Shown piece after piece: positions 22,991 through 32,979 of a DNA stretch of 64,000 nt. Every line of letters begins with the position of its first letter. Within the stretch, counting starts at the first letter, position 1. Made by a program: the position numbers and the translations under genes. This DNA is from Aquatica leii (lineage: Eukaryota > Arthropoda > Insecta > Coleoptera > Lampyridae), in the NCBI GenBank assembly GCA_035610365.1, contig CM069439.1:4774001-4838000 (forward strand). The letters run 5' to 3'. The notes under the pieces are model-generated. The model was not told the origin of the DNA. It saw only the letters and a program-made list of their open reading frames with translations, and did no database searches.

Positions 22991-25427
22991 AGAATGACAA
23001 CAAGGCTAGTGACTAGTACTGCTTGGTTCCCGCAAGGAATGTGAGGTTACGCCTAGGGGTATAGCTGGATCTTCTTAGAACTTGGCATTCAAAATCTTAG
23101 TTAGGTAGACCACTAAATCACCAAGACGCAGGACGAGCGCGGTAACTTAATAGCCATATATTTCCTTAACCAAATAATAATGCCCAATACTAAGTTAATT
23201 ATATAAAATGTGGGTTTTTCTATAAATTAAATGTTTTTGTGGTTCAACTACTAACAATATTAACAGTTTATACTTACTTTACTATAATATATGTAGAAAA
23301 TAATTTGTTTTGGTACTTCGTATTAAAAAAAATATATTTAAGCAATAATAAAAACATATCTCACTCGCACTTTCTATATATATTCCAGTTTATCAGTGTT
23401 TGTGGATTCTTGCTACTTATTTAAATATAAATTTCGGCATTATATTACAAAACGCGTAATTAAATAAAATTAAAAATTATTTTAATAATAACAGAATACA
23501 AAGGAGGTAAGAAATGATAAATGGGTATCAGTCAAAGCATTGAATGTATGTTAGTACAGTTAGACAATAAACTCGAATAGATCTTTTGTTAACAATGCAT
23601 AATGGAATAACCCTACTGTCTTTATCATTAGGGAGAAAAGTCCTTATAAACGTTATTTAGAAGGTACTACAAGCTTTTGTAGAAATTTATCTTTCTTTGT
23701 AATTCATTTAAGAAACTTGGAATTTGTGTTCGTTTTACACAGGAAAAATCGCAGAGTATTGGTATTTGATAAACTTTTTTGGGTAATTTGAGTGAATGAA
23801 CATACGAAGTTTCTCTTCATTTTATACTTTGTTGACTTGTTTGTTTCACCCTGTCTGTCTCCGTATGATGGTTCTGTCTAGACAAGCTTATTATTAAGAG
23901 TAACCGAGTATCTACTAACCCTCCCATTTTATTATCAAATTATTACACTTAGCCCTTTACACATGCAGAAATAATAGGTATTAAAACAAGATATCGGGTA
24001 TACAAAATAGAAATTTATTTTAACGATAACATTTTGTCAATTACTACTTATCTGCACGTAAACAGACATGGAACTACTTTAGAAATACTAAAGAGAAGCA
24101 TACAATATAAGCTGGTGCTGCTGTACTTGAGAAACGGGTATACAAATTACATGAAGCTCTGGGGTTGCCTCAAATAATGAGCTCCACGTTTGATACAGCT
24201 GTTACATGAATGAGTATAATTTACTAATTTATATTATTCATAAACGTAGAATATGCAAGGGTTTCACAACATTAACGTTGTAATAGCGGCGTTAATAGTA
24301 CGAAGAAATTTGAGTTCCTTTGAAGAGTTCAGTTAGTTTTTTAATTACCGGTCAGCGCTAATTACGTTCCGTTTGATTATAATTTATTATGTTACAATTA
24401 CTATATAAAATTATTTTTATTTTTGTTACATTTTTTGCTGAAAATGTTGCTTAATCTAGTCTTTTATTAATTACGAATGAAAGTAATCTAAGGTTTATTG
24501 GAATTAAAAAAAATACTAAAATTGATGTTCTTTAAGAAATGTTGTAGGTCATCAATAAGCTGTAATGACATAAAATCTCTAAATGAGCAGCATTTTATGT
24601 GCTTCTTTTTATACATTGATAATATACTCGACATCTATAAAATAATCAATGTAATATCACGATTTTCATTTATATTCTAGCAATTTATACTATTTATACA
24701 TTCAAAAAAATACGCTTTTTGTTATTTAATAACATAGTTTAATTTATCTGTTTTTTTGCTTACACTTTAGGTTCCTACAAATACAGAAAAGTAGTAATTG
24801 AGAAACGTTTTTGCGTCTTTTAGGTTTTACTAGTAACGTGTCTTCTGCCTACGAAAGCACTTACTTCAATTATAAAACATTAAATAATATGCTTTTTACA
24901 CTAGTTGATCATTAGGGCTGTTTTATCTATAAAAATATAAAAAAATCTCATTTAGTAAAAGAATTATAATTCAAGAACGTAGTTTTTAACAAAAAATAAT
25001 TATATAATATTGCACAAATCTGTTTTTTTTGGTTAAAACACACCTCACACACTTTGTTGTACAAAAATTCTAGAGTTTGCATTAAAATTACAAACTAGAC
25101 TTTATGTAAATGTAAATTTGCATATAGGGTGTCCCACGCTACCGTATTGGCTCTATAACTTCATTTCCGCTTGAAATTCGAAGAAATGTTCTGCACAACA
25201 TGTATGTAGATTTATGAGAGACATATTTTAAAATTATTTACAAAGATAGCAGACTTTCGGTCGTACCAAAAATCGATGCTAACTACAATATTTTAAATGA
25301 AATCCCATGTATATTATACATTTTTGAACCATAAAAACGTAGAACAAACTGTTTGATTGCATTCTAAGGGTTTGTTTTTATAGGCTGGCTTCAGTCTGAT
25401 AAAACCTTTAATATATGTACAACCACA
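22991..25427. other. AT-rich non-coding stretch
   Basis: No gene recognised. A motif near 25126-25145 (AGGGTGTCCCACGCTACC) resembles a DNA-transposon terminus of the GGGTGTCCC type, but I found no partner. Confidence 0.45.
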
Positions 25428-25460
25428 GGTTTCGTGCTAATGAACCAGTGCTTTATCAGG
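25428..25460 (-). ncRNA. hammerhead-ribozyme-like motif (decayed)
   Basis: The minus strand reads CCTGATAAAGCACTGG, then CACGAAACCTGTGG. This is a CUGAUNA box and a GAAAC box separated by a stem-II-sized segment. Stem II (GCACT against AGCAC, where AGTGC is needed) is mispaired at two positions. Such motifs mark PLE pseudo-LTRs. Confidence 0.4.
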
Positions 25461-25502
25461 CCGCTCTACTGAGTCAAAAAGAATAACTAAAAATTTAGAA
25501 AA

Positions 25503-25554
25503 CATGTCATATAAGACAAAATAATTTAATTATTTGAAGGACTTATATGACATG
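25503..25554. repeat. 13-bp perfect inverted repeat (hairpin)
   Basis: CATGTCATATAAG (25503-25515) is the exact reverse complement of CTTATATGACATG (25542-25554), with a 26-nt loop. Confidence 0.8.
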
Positions 25555-25599
25555 ACCACAAACAACACGGAAATGTGTGATTCTTTGTTAGATTATCGT

Positions 25600-25770
25600 T
25601 TACTTCTTTAAATTTTCGCTTTTTTTCCACACCCTCTACAAAAGTGTGCCAAACGTTGGCAACTTCGGTTACATCGACACGGCCCAAACCTAGAAGCCGT
25701 TTTAATCTTAGCATAGACTCTGACCGGGGAAGCCTTCTCGATTACAATTTGTAGATTTCTCGAGTAGACG
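25600..25770 (+). repeat. PLE 5'-UTR fragment
   Basis: Matches the copy A 5' UTR (13900-14040). Shared text includes CCAAACGTTGGCAACTTCGG, CACGGCCCAAACC and GAAGCCTTCTCGATTACA. It is a solo fragment about 150 bp left of the BEL element. Confidence 0.65.
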
Positions 25771-25919
25771 TTTGCCACTACCAAGTCTTTATAGAAAGTA
25801 TAGACCACCGTATAATCGTAGCGCATAAAGCCAATTCTAAACTTCTAAAGTCGTGGAAAAAACTGTTTTATGATTGCAATATTTGCACCAATGCTTTGTG
25901 ATGTTTCCAAAACAGTAGG

Positions 25920-26273
25920 TGTTGATTACTCTAGTTCGAAAAAATAAAACGGACTGTAGATTCACACATTTAAATTTATTTTTATTAAACATGTGTTGAA
26001 CATGAGAGTGACAACTTAATACTAAAAACTTACGACTATTACAACTTAAAAGAAAACAATACTCGTTACTGTATTGGTGGAAAACCTAACGAATTTTTTC
26101 TTGCAACCAATGGTAATGAAGGTCAGGGATTATATACACAATGCGCTAATTTCTGGAATTTCTATAATTCCTTACAGTTTATTTATGACGCTAAATACAA
26201 CATTCAAAGAACCATAAATCATCAATAAGCGCATTTACTAAATCTTAGAAATAAAAATGTCTTTGCGTTAACA
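25920..26273 (-). repeat. BEL 3' LTR
   Basis: 354 bp, ending TG..CA, identical to the other LTR apart from one A in a homopolymer near 25940. Confidence 0.95.
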
Positions 26274-26286
26274 TGCCGCCGCCCTT
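26274..26286 (-). promoter_or_regulatory. BEL polypurine tract
   Basis: The minus strand AAGGGCGGCGGCA directly abuts the 3' LTR. It is the expected primer for plus-strand DNA. Confidence 0.65.
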
Positions 26287-26407
26287 GAAACAATGTGGCT
26301 TAATTCGTTTCAAGATCACCTTTGTTCATATTACCGCGCATCATTTTATAAGAAACAAAAAAATTTATACACAAGTGTCTTATATTAAACACTACTATAA
26401 CGATTGT

Positions 26408-28078
26408 TTATTTGATTGGCAAAACACATACACTTTTAAGCGATCTTTTTACAACACTATCACTAGTTTTCACAGTCACAACCCGATTAACATTATCACT
26501 GCCGGGATGGACTTCTGTGATTCGGCCAAGTCTCCACTTAAGAGGAGGTAAATTATTCTCCTTGAGGATTACCATAGCTCCAGGTTCAATTAAAGTTGAC
26601 TTGGTTTCCTTCCATTTCTTCCTGACTTGCAATTCAGCAACGTACTCCTTTGACCACCGTTTCCAGAAATGTTGTGTCATTTTTTGTAATCTTTCAAATC
26701 TAGACAGCTTGTTGTCGTTCATGTTGTACACACTTGGTTCTGGTAGCGCCGTTAAACTTTGTCCAATTAAGAAATGTCCAGGGGTTAAAGGTAAAAGGTC
26801 ATGAGGATCACTAGATAAGGGACATAAGGGTCTGGAATTAAGGCATGCTTCAATTTGTGAGCATACTGTATTAAATTCCTCATAAGTGAGGGATGCATCG
26901 CCGACTACTCTCTTAAAATGGTACTTAAAACTCTTAACACTGGCTTCCCAGATACCTCCCATATGAGGCGATTTACTAGGGATAAAATGCCACAAAATAC
27001 TTTCCCCCTGCAGTTGAGTTAGAAATTCGTCAGTCAAATTTGTAATAAATGTTTGTAGTTCTGAATGAACTCCTTTGAAATTAGTCGCGTTATCCGAATA
27101 AATATTTTTTACTGTACCTCTGCGAGCCACGAATCTCCTTAAAGACGCTAAAAATTTCTCAGACGTTAAGTCGCTGACAAGTTCTATATGAACTGCCTTC
27201 GTAGCAAAGCAAACAAAAATACATACGTAAGCTTTAGTGATTTTAAAATTTCTAGTATTTCGGTCGCGCAATTTAAAGGGACCACAATAATCTACGCCGC
27301 TATTTAAAAACGGCTTAGCAGGCATAACACGTTGATGTGGCAACTCGGCCATTAAATAGTTTGAATCTTTGGGTTTCACGCGAAAACAAATGACACATTC
27401 GTGTGCTACCTTTCTTGCTAAATTTCTACCACCTAAAATCCAATACCGTTCTCGTAGAGATGCAAGTAATAATTGCGGTCCTGCATGTACCAACCGTATA
27501 TGCTCAGATCTTACTAATAAAATTGACAATGGATGATTGCTTGGTAAAAGAACAGGATGCTTTTTAAAAAAACTATATGAGGATTTATTTATCCTTCCAC
27601 CTACTCTTAGAATGCCTTTTTCATCAATAAATGGGTTTAATTGTAATAATTTGCTTTTACTGCTTACGGAACCCTTTCGTTTTATTGAATCAATTTCATC
27701 TGAGAATGATTGAGATTGAGTAATTTTTAAAATGAGGTTAGCAGCGTTTTGTAATTCATTATTTGAAAGCATGCCAACTTGTTTAACTTTGTTAAGAGCA
27801 TTATCCCTAAATCGTAATAAGTATGCAACAACACGTTGTAGTTTTGTAAATGTGGAATACCTTTCAATTAAATCAAATTTGGATACTAATGGCAGTATTG
27901 TTAGTTTAGGTTTTCGAATTTCCTTTGAAACTTCCTGTGAAGGACTCATATCACTTATTCTCTTTAATGACCAATTTTGTTTTGTAAACTGCAAGAATGA
28001 AGGGCCGTGCCACCAAAGAGTTGAATTATTTAAAGTATTTGGGTAAACACCTCTCAAAATTAAGTCTGCAGGATTTTT
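26408..28078 (-). CDS. BEL pol, integrase part
   Basis: About 550 residues open in one frame, the downstream portion of the BEL polyprotein. The first Met is internal and not a real start, because family sequence (a DLI-RG block) continues upstream. An H2C2 zinc-binding region spans about residues 185-225 (H185, H191, C221, C224). The integrase catalytic core has D256 in GVDYCGPF, D322 in IYSDNATNF and E371 in GGIWEASVKSFK, so the DDE triad is complete. A C-terminal domain typical of BEL/Pao (FERLQKMTQHFWKRW at about 455; LKWRLGRI at about 510) follows. It ends about 120 bp before the 3' LTR. It is separated from gag-RT by a mutated RNase H stretch. Confidence 0.92.
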   Translation of the reverse strand, partial: KNPADLILRGVYPNTLNNSTLWWHGPSFLQFTKQNWSLKRISDMSPSQEVSKEIRKPKLTILPLVSKFDLIERYSTFTKLQRVVAYLLRFRDNALNKVKQVGMLSNNELQNAANLILKITQSQSFSDEIDSIKRKGSVSSKSKLLQLNPFIDEKGILRVGGRINKSSYSFFKKHPVLLPSNHPLSILLVRSEHIRLVHAGPQLLLASLRERYWILGGRNLARKVAHECVICFRVKPKDSNYLMAELPHQRVMPAKPFLNSGVDYCGPFKLRDRNTRNFKITKAYVCIFVCFATKAVHIELVSDLTSEKFLASLRRFVARRGTVKNIYSDNATNFKGVHSELQTFITNLTDEFLTQLQGESILWHFIPSKSPHMGGIWEASVKSFKYHFKRVVGDASLTYEEFNTVCSQIEACLNSRPLCPLSSDPHDLLPLTPGHFLIGQSLTALPEPSVYNMNDNKLSRFERLQKMTQHFWKRWSKEYVAELQVRKKWKETKSTLIEPGAMVILKENNLPPLKWRLGRITEVHPGSDNVNRVVTVKTSDSVVKRSLKSVCVLPIK

Positions 28079-28332
28079 ATATACTAGTCTGATTTACTAG
28101 ACAAACTTTGAATTACAGCAATGTTGTTGGCCACAAAAATTTTTCATGTATTTGGTTCGGCGTTCAACCAAGACAACAATATGGTTAAATCGTTAAATAA
28201 ATATATATTGTTTATATTCATACTTTTAACTTTTTGCTAATCTGGTTAATAGTAACGCGGCGGATAGTTCTAGTCGTGGGATTGAGATCGACTTAATTGG
28301 AGCAACTTTAGATTTGGGATATAAGAAATTAA
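28079..28332 (-). pseudogene. BEL RNase H segment, frameshifted
   Basis: Between the two long frames the translation still shows RNase H and linker blocks of BEL elements (SIPRLELSAALLLTRL; LSWLNAEPNT; SLSSKSD). It is interrupted by the TAA at 28333-28335, a single-base frame change in the A-run at about 28229-28237, and stops at 28144-28146 (TGA) and 28084-28086 (TAG). Both of these stops occupy positions where the family has Trp, so each looks like a one-base change. Four or more lesions fall within about 250 bp, while the flanking 4.8 kb is open. Confidence 0.85.
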
Positions 28333-31300
28333 TTACGATTTCGTTCTGAATGTTTTCAGTTCGGATATACATGCGCCATAAGCGACTTGAGACGCATCAG
28401 CAAACCCAATCAGATTGATGGAATAACAATCATTACACTTGACGTGTCGAGGCAAAAATAAATTGTTTAAAGTAGATACACTGTTATAAAATAGTTTCCA
28501 TTCATTAGCTAGAGATTCTGGAATAATATCGTCCCACGAAATACGCAATTGCCATAATTTTTGCAAGATTAACTTAGCGATTATTATTACGGGCCCTACA
28601 AGACCTAACGGATCATATATTTGCGCTGTGACTGAAAGTATGTTGCGTTTATTTATTGCCCTATTATCTGGTAAATTGTGGATTTTATAATTTAAGGTAT
28701 CAGAATTTGAATGCCATAGTAAACCTAATACGTGCGTTTGATTGTCGTTTCCTATATTGATAATAACGTTCGGATCCGAATTTGTGATTTTGGAAAGCAA
28801 GCTGTTGTTATTTGATGACCATTTATTAAGTAAAAAGCAACCTGAACTTAATATAACTGTAATTTCCTTATAAATTGTTTTTAAAGATTCAAGATTATCT
28901 GACCCCGTTAATAGATCGTCTACGTAGAAGTCGTCAAGAATTATTTTACTTGCAATTGGAAATTCATCTTTATGCAGATGAGCGAGTTCTTGGAGGCATC
29001 TTATTGCTAAAAAGGGTGCGCTAGCCGTACCGTAAGTTATAGTGTTCAAGGTATACGTATTAACTGGTTCATTTGAGTTACTTCTCCAAAATATTTTCTG
29101 TAGCCGTTTATCATCGTTATGAACCAAAACTTGGCGATACATTTTAGTTATATCTCCTGCTAACACATAACGGTGTATCCGAAAACGTAAAATAATTGAT
29201 ATTAATTCGTGTTGCAGTGTTGGTCCTATATATTGTAGGTCATTTAACGATATTCCCGTACTAGATTTGCACGAAGCATCAAAAACTACACGTAATTTTG
29301 TTGTAAGACTACTTTCTTTTTTTACAAAGTGATGGGGTATATAATAAGATATATCGTCTTTGTCATTTTCTAATTTAGTCATGTGATTTAATCTTGAATA
29401 TTCTTCCATAAACTGAACGTATTGTTCTTTAAGATGAGGGTTTTTATTTAACTTATTTTCTATAGAGAAAAAACGTTTTAACGCGATTTGTTTAGACTCG
29501 CCTAAATTACTCAATGGTTGTTTAAAAGGCAATTTTACAATGAATCTTCCATTAGAATCACGCGTAGTTGTTGTTTTGTATAGCATTTCTATTTGCTTGT
29601 CATCCTCTGAAGGAGGTATGATACAGTCGATATTCTCAAGTTCCCAAAATTTTTGTAATTTATTATCAATGTCATCTAATTTTCTATTAAGATTACATTG
29701 AAGTGATTGGTTAATATACTCTTGAGCAATCTGTCCCGATACAATCCAGCCAAATACTGTTTTTTGTAATATCGGCTTAGATTTTCCTAAATTGATTTGT
29801 CCTATTTGTAATAATTGCCAAAATATGTCAGCTCCAATTAGCATGTCTAACTTGCTAGATATATTAAATTCAGGATCTGCCAAGGTAATGTTTTTTGGAA
29901 TATTTAACAGGGACTTATCAAAAGAACTTGAAGGTAAGTCATCTGTAATTTTAGAAATTACTAAGCAATTAATATCTATAGCAAACAGATTAATGTTAGA
30001 TTTTACATTGATAAACGTACTATATTTAACTTTACTTGAACTACAATTCAAACCGGCAACAGAAACATCTACCTTTCTTTGTTTTAAATTAATTTTATCG
30101 GCTAATTCCCTAGTGATAAAGTTACTTTGCGATCCACTGTCTAACAATACTCTACATTGATGATCATTTCCAAGATTATCTTGAATTGTTACTACTGCAG
30201 TTGAAAGTAGTGTTTGACTTGATACATTATTTATATGTGCATTTATAATTGAATTAGTAGGTTCATCAATAATTTGTGCTGGTGGCGGTAAGGTTAATGA
30301 TGCTTGGCTTTGTTCGAAATGTAAGAGTGTATGATGTCTTTTGTTGCATTTCTTACAGTTAAACGTAAGTTTACAATGTTTTGTTGTATGGTTCGATTTT
30401 AAACAATTGGTGCATAGATTTTTAAGTTTTACTTCCGAAAATCTTTTATCTGGTAAAAGTTTTAAAAAATCTGGGCATGCATTAATAATATGAGCCTTTG
30501 CGCAAAACGCACAAACTGATTCGTTAGTAGAAACATATGATTTAAGTTTTGGTTTATTACTTATACATTTAAAATTATCTTTGCTTGTACTTAAAGTTTC
30601 TAACACTCGACATCTTTCTTCTAAAAAATTAGCTAAGTCATTAATAGTAGGGAAGTTGTTTTTTCGCGTTGCGGGCGTCTCCCACTCCCTGCGAGTTACG
30701 TAATCCATTTTATTTATTATCAAGTAAATTATTAAAGCGTCCCAATGCATGACCGGTTGTTCTAACACTTCTAGCGCTCGTATATGTTTATTTAAACCAT
30801 CGTGTAGTTGTCGCAACTGCGTATGCGATTCCTTAACTATTTCGGGTAAATTAAATAAAGCTTTGATATGATTGTTAACAAGAAGTTGTTTATTTTCAAA
30901 CCTATTTTGCAACATATTCCATGCAGTTTTATAATTTGCGGTTGACACCTCTAATGATTTTAATAAGTCGGATGCCTCGCCTTTAAGTGATAGGCGCAGG
31001 TAATGAAATTTTTGGATTTCGGTTATGCTGCTATCATTATGAATAATTGAAAGAAATGTATCTCGAAAATATAACCATTGATCGTAAGAACCGTCAAATG
31101 TAGGAAGCGGTATAGAAGGCAATTTAATATTATTTGATTTAGCACTAGCGTTGGAGCTTGCGATTGGACTTAACGGCAAAGTGTTAATATTATTTGATTC
31201 GTTTAAAATGGCTTTTGCAAGAGCTAAGTACTGAAAATATTCATTTTCAAATGATTCGCGTTCTTTAAAGTGATCTTCCGATACAGTTTCGGAATCTGAA

Positions 31301-31482
31301 TATTCGATTTCGCTTTGAACGTCATCAAATCTTTTAAGAAGATTTTTAAAGTCTTCATAACGAATTTCAAGCTGAACTACATCGACATGGTCGTTATCAA
31401 TATTGTTAAAATAATTTTTAAATCGCGTTAAGCTACCCTTGATTACACCGCGTTTCACAACTAATTGATTTACTGGTGCCAT
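28333..31482 (-). CDS. BEL gag-protease-RT polyprotein part
   Basis: An open frame of 1049 residues starting at an ATG about 300 bp after the primer site. Residues 125-290 form the DUF1759-type gag core (PLPTFDGSYDQWLYFRDTF). Cys/His clusters at 324-388 (CAFC; CTNC--NH--KHC; CKKC--RHH) are the zinc-knuckle array typical of BEL gag. The aspartic protease (DUF1758/A17 type) has its active site at LLDSGSQSNFI (448-450). The RT has VVFDASCKS (732), the A-box Asp at 777 (AGDITKMYRQV), and the YVDD box at 853-856 within ILDDFYVDDLLTG. The frame runs into RNase H (GFADASQVAYGA, about 1030) and stops. It would produce gag, protease and RT, but not integrase, without a frame change. Confidence 0.95.
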   Translation of the reverse strand: MAPVNQLVVKRGVIKGSLTRFKNYFNNIDNDHVDVVQLEIRYEDFKNLLKRFDDVQSEIEYSDSETVSEDHFKERESFENEYFQYLALAKAILNESNNINTLPLSPIASSNASAKSNNIKLPSIPLPTFDGSYDQWLYFRDTFLSIIHNDSSITEIQKFHYLRLSLKGEASDLLKSLEVSTANYKTAWNMLQNRFENKQLLVNNHIKALFNLPEIVKESHTQLRQLHDGLNKHIRALEVLEQPVMHWDALIIYLIINKMDYVTRREWETPATRKNNFPTINDLANFLEERCRVLETLSTSKDNFKCISNKPKLKSYVSTNESVCAFCAKAHIINACPDFLKLLPDKRFSEVKLKNLCTNCLKSNHTTKHCKLTFNCKKCNKRHHTLLHFEQSQASLTLPPPAQIIDEPTNSIINAHINNVSSQTLLSTAVVTIQDNLGNDHQCRVLLDSGSQSNFITRELADKINLKQRKVDVSVAGLNCSSSKVKYSTFINVKSNINLFAIDINCLVISKITDDLPSSSFDKSLLNIPKNITLADPEFNISSKLDMLIGADIFWQLLQIGQINLGKSKPILQKTVFGWIVSGQIAQEYINQSLQCNLNRKLDDIDNKLQKFWELENIDCIIPPSEDDKQIEMLYKTTTTRDSNGRFIVKLPFKQPLSNLGESKQIALKRFFSIENKLNKNPHLKEQYVQFMEEYSRLNHMTKLENDKDDISYYIPHHFVKKESSLTTKLRVVFDASCKSSTGISLNDLQYIGPTLQHELISIILRFRIHRYVLAGDITKMYRQVLVHNDDKRLQKIFWRSNSNEPVNTYTLNTITYGTASAPFLAIRCLQELAHLHKDEFPIASKIILDDFYVDDLLTGSDNLESLKTIYKEITVILSSGCFLLNKWSSNNNSLLSKITNSDPNVIINIGNDNQTHVLGLLWHSNSDTLNYKIHNLPDNRAINKRNILSVTAQIYDPLGLVGPVIIIAKLILQKLWQLRISWDDIIPESLANEWKLFYNSVSTLNNLFLPRHVKCNDCYSINLIGFADASQVAYGACISELKTFRTKS

Positions 31483-31780
31483 TCTAAATTATTTGATAGC
31501 TTTGATTGATTTATTTTAAACCTTAAAGTGTATAATTAAGCGTGATGTTAAGAGTTGTAAGTAAGATTTGATTGTTTTCATGAACTATAAAATACACAAA
31601 TTTAACCTGCCTTAAGGAGAGTAGTATAATGATTAAAGAAAATAGGACATATAATGTACAGGACTGACCTTAATATTGACGGCGATGTTTGTTTAAGATG
31701 TGATGATGCACTTGATGTAACGTTTACAGAACACAATGTTTTTCACTTAAATGATTGATTGCTAGATATGCACTAATTTT
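31483..31780 (-). other. BEL untranslated leader
   Basis: Non-coding sequence between the primer site and the gag-pol ATG, as expected for packaging and leader functions. No specific motif seen. Confidence 0.6.
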
Positions 31781-31798
31781 ATCCGGCTCGAAGGACCA
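31781..31798 (-). promoter_or_regulatory. BEL primer-binding site (tRNA-Tyr)
   Basis: The minus strand TGGTCCTTCGAGCCGGAT lies one base inside the 5' LTR. It is complementary to the CCA-ended 3' end of tRNA-Tyr as I know it (acceptor CCTTCGA). Complementarity stops after 18 nt, the normal length. Confidence 0.8.
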
Positions 31799-31799
31799 A

Positions 31800-32154
31800 T
31801 GTTGATTACTCTAGTTCGAAAAAAATAAAACGGACTGTAGATTCACACATTTAAATTTATTTTTATTAAACATGTGTTGAACATGAGAGTGACAACTTAA
31901 TACTAAAAACTTACGACTATTACAACTTAAAAGAAAACAATACTCGTTACTGTATTGGTGGAAAACCTAACGAATTTTTTCTTGCAACCAATGGTAATGA
32001 AGGTCAGGGATTATATACACAATGCGCTAATTTCTGGAATTTCTATAATTCCTTACAGTTTATTTATGACGCTAAATACAACATTCAAAGAACCATAAAT
32101 CATCAATAAGCGCATTTACTAAATCTTAGAAATAAAAATGTCTTTGCGTTAACA
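31800..32154 (-). repeat. BEL 5' LTR
   Basis: 355 bp, pairs with 25920-26273. Followed by the GTAGG target copy at 32155-32159. Confidence 0.95.
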
Positions 32155-32159
32155 GTAGG

Positions 32160-32979
32160 AATATCGATTATATAAACACTAAAATATTTGGAAGCCCAAG
32201 TCAGAATCAAAACTTCTTCGTCTACCTGACCGTACTTTCGTTCTGTGCAACGTGCATTTGGCTAAAGTGTTTCAATTACTTGTAAATTTAACCCACAATA
32301 AAAATAAGAAAACAGTAGCTCTGGTATCGGAGATTGAGCAAAGCAAACATCCCTAAAACCTTAAAATAAATAAACAAGTATATCCTAGAAGTATCACAAA
32401 TAAGACTAATTTGGTTACGACACCTCGTGAACTAGAGTTCCAATTTTCCAGATTTGTAGCATTTTAAATTCGTATGCGCTTACTATGCAGGCTTCGTGCA
32501 GAAAGTGTCTCGTGAAATAACTGGAAGAAAAAGAACTAGAAACTGGATTTAAAACGAACGATGCAAGGCGATGAGGAATAAAAGATTTTTAACATAACAT
32601 CTGTGTCCAATGTTATGTATTATTTAAATATTCATAGCTGTAAAAATACTTTTCATTTCCTTAGATTTTTGTTTTTTTGAAAAACACATAAAAACTCGAG
32701 CAGAACATCTTTTCTTGAAATTCAGCTTTTTGAATTTCTGCTTCTGAGTATTTGTATTAGTTCCGTTTAAATGAGGTAGACAATGTTACATTTGATAAAA
32801 CAGCACAATTCCGGATAAAAATTAGCCAATTGAAACACTATTGTGATTTAAGTTATTTTAACCGTCCAATTAACGGCTTTCACACGTTACCTATTTCTAC
32901 ACTTGGTTGGCTGAGGTCTCCTTGTGTTGTTCTTAATGACAGTTGCTTTTTTAAATTTTCTTTTGTATTAATGTTTTTT
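32160..32979. other. non-coding stretch
   Basis: No gene recognised between the BEL target duplication and the minus-strand PLE. Confidence 0.45.

Larger units (their letters stand above)
25920..32154 (-). mobile_element. Full-length BEL/Pao LTR retrotransposon
   Basis: A 6235-bp element bounded by 354- and 355-bp LTRs (25920-26273 and 31800-32154). By direct comparison these seem to differ only in the length of one A-run. The host bases GTAGG are duplicated on both sides (25915-25919 and 32155-32159). Each LTR reads TGTTAACG...AATCAACA in element orientation. In order on the minus strand: 5' LTR, tRNA-Tyr primer site, leader, gag-pol, 3' purine-rich GGGCGGCGG tract (26274-26286), 3' LTR. 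Near-identical LTRs mean a recent insertion, yet pol is broken in the RNase H region. Confidence 0.95.

Noticed and set aside
29792..30160. Plus-strand open frame of 122 codons
   Set aside because: It is the antisense shadow of the BEL gag-protease coding sequence.
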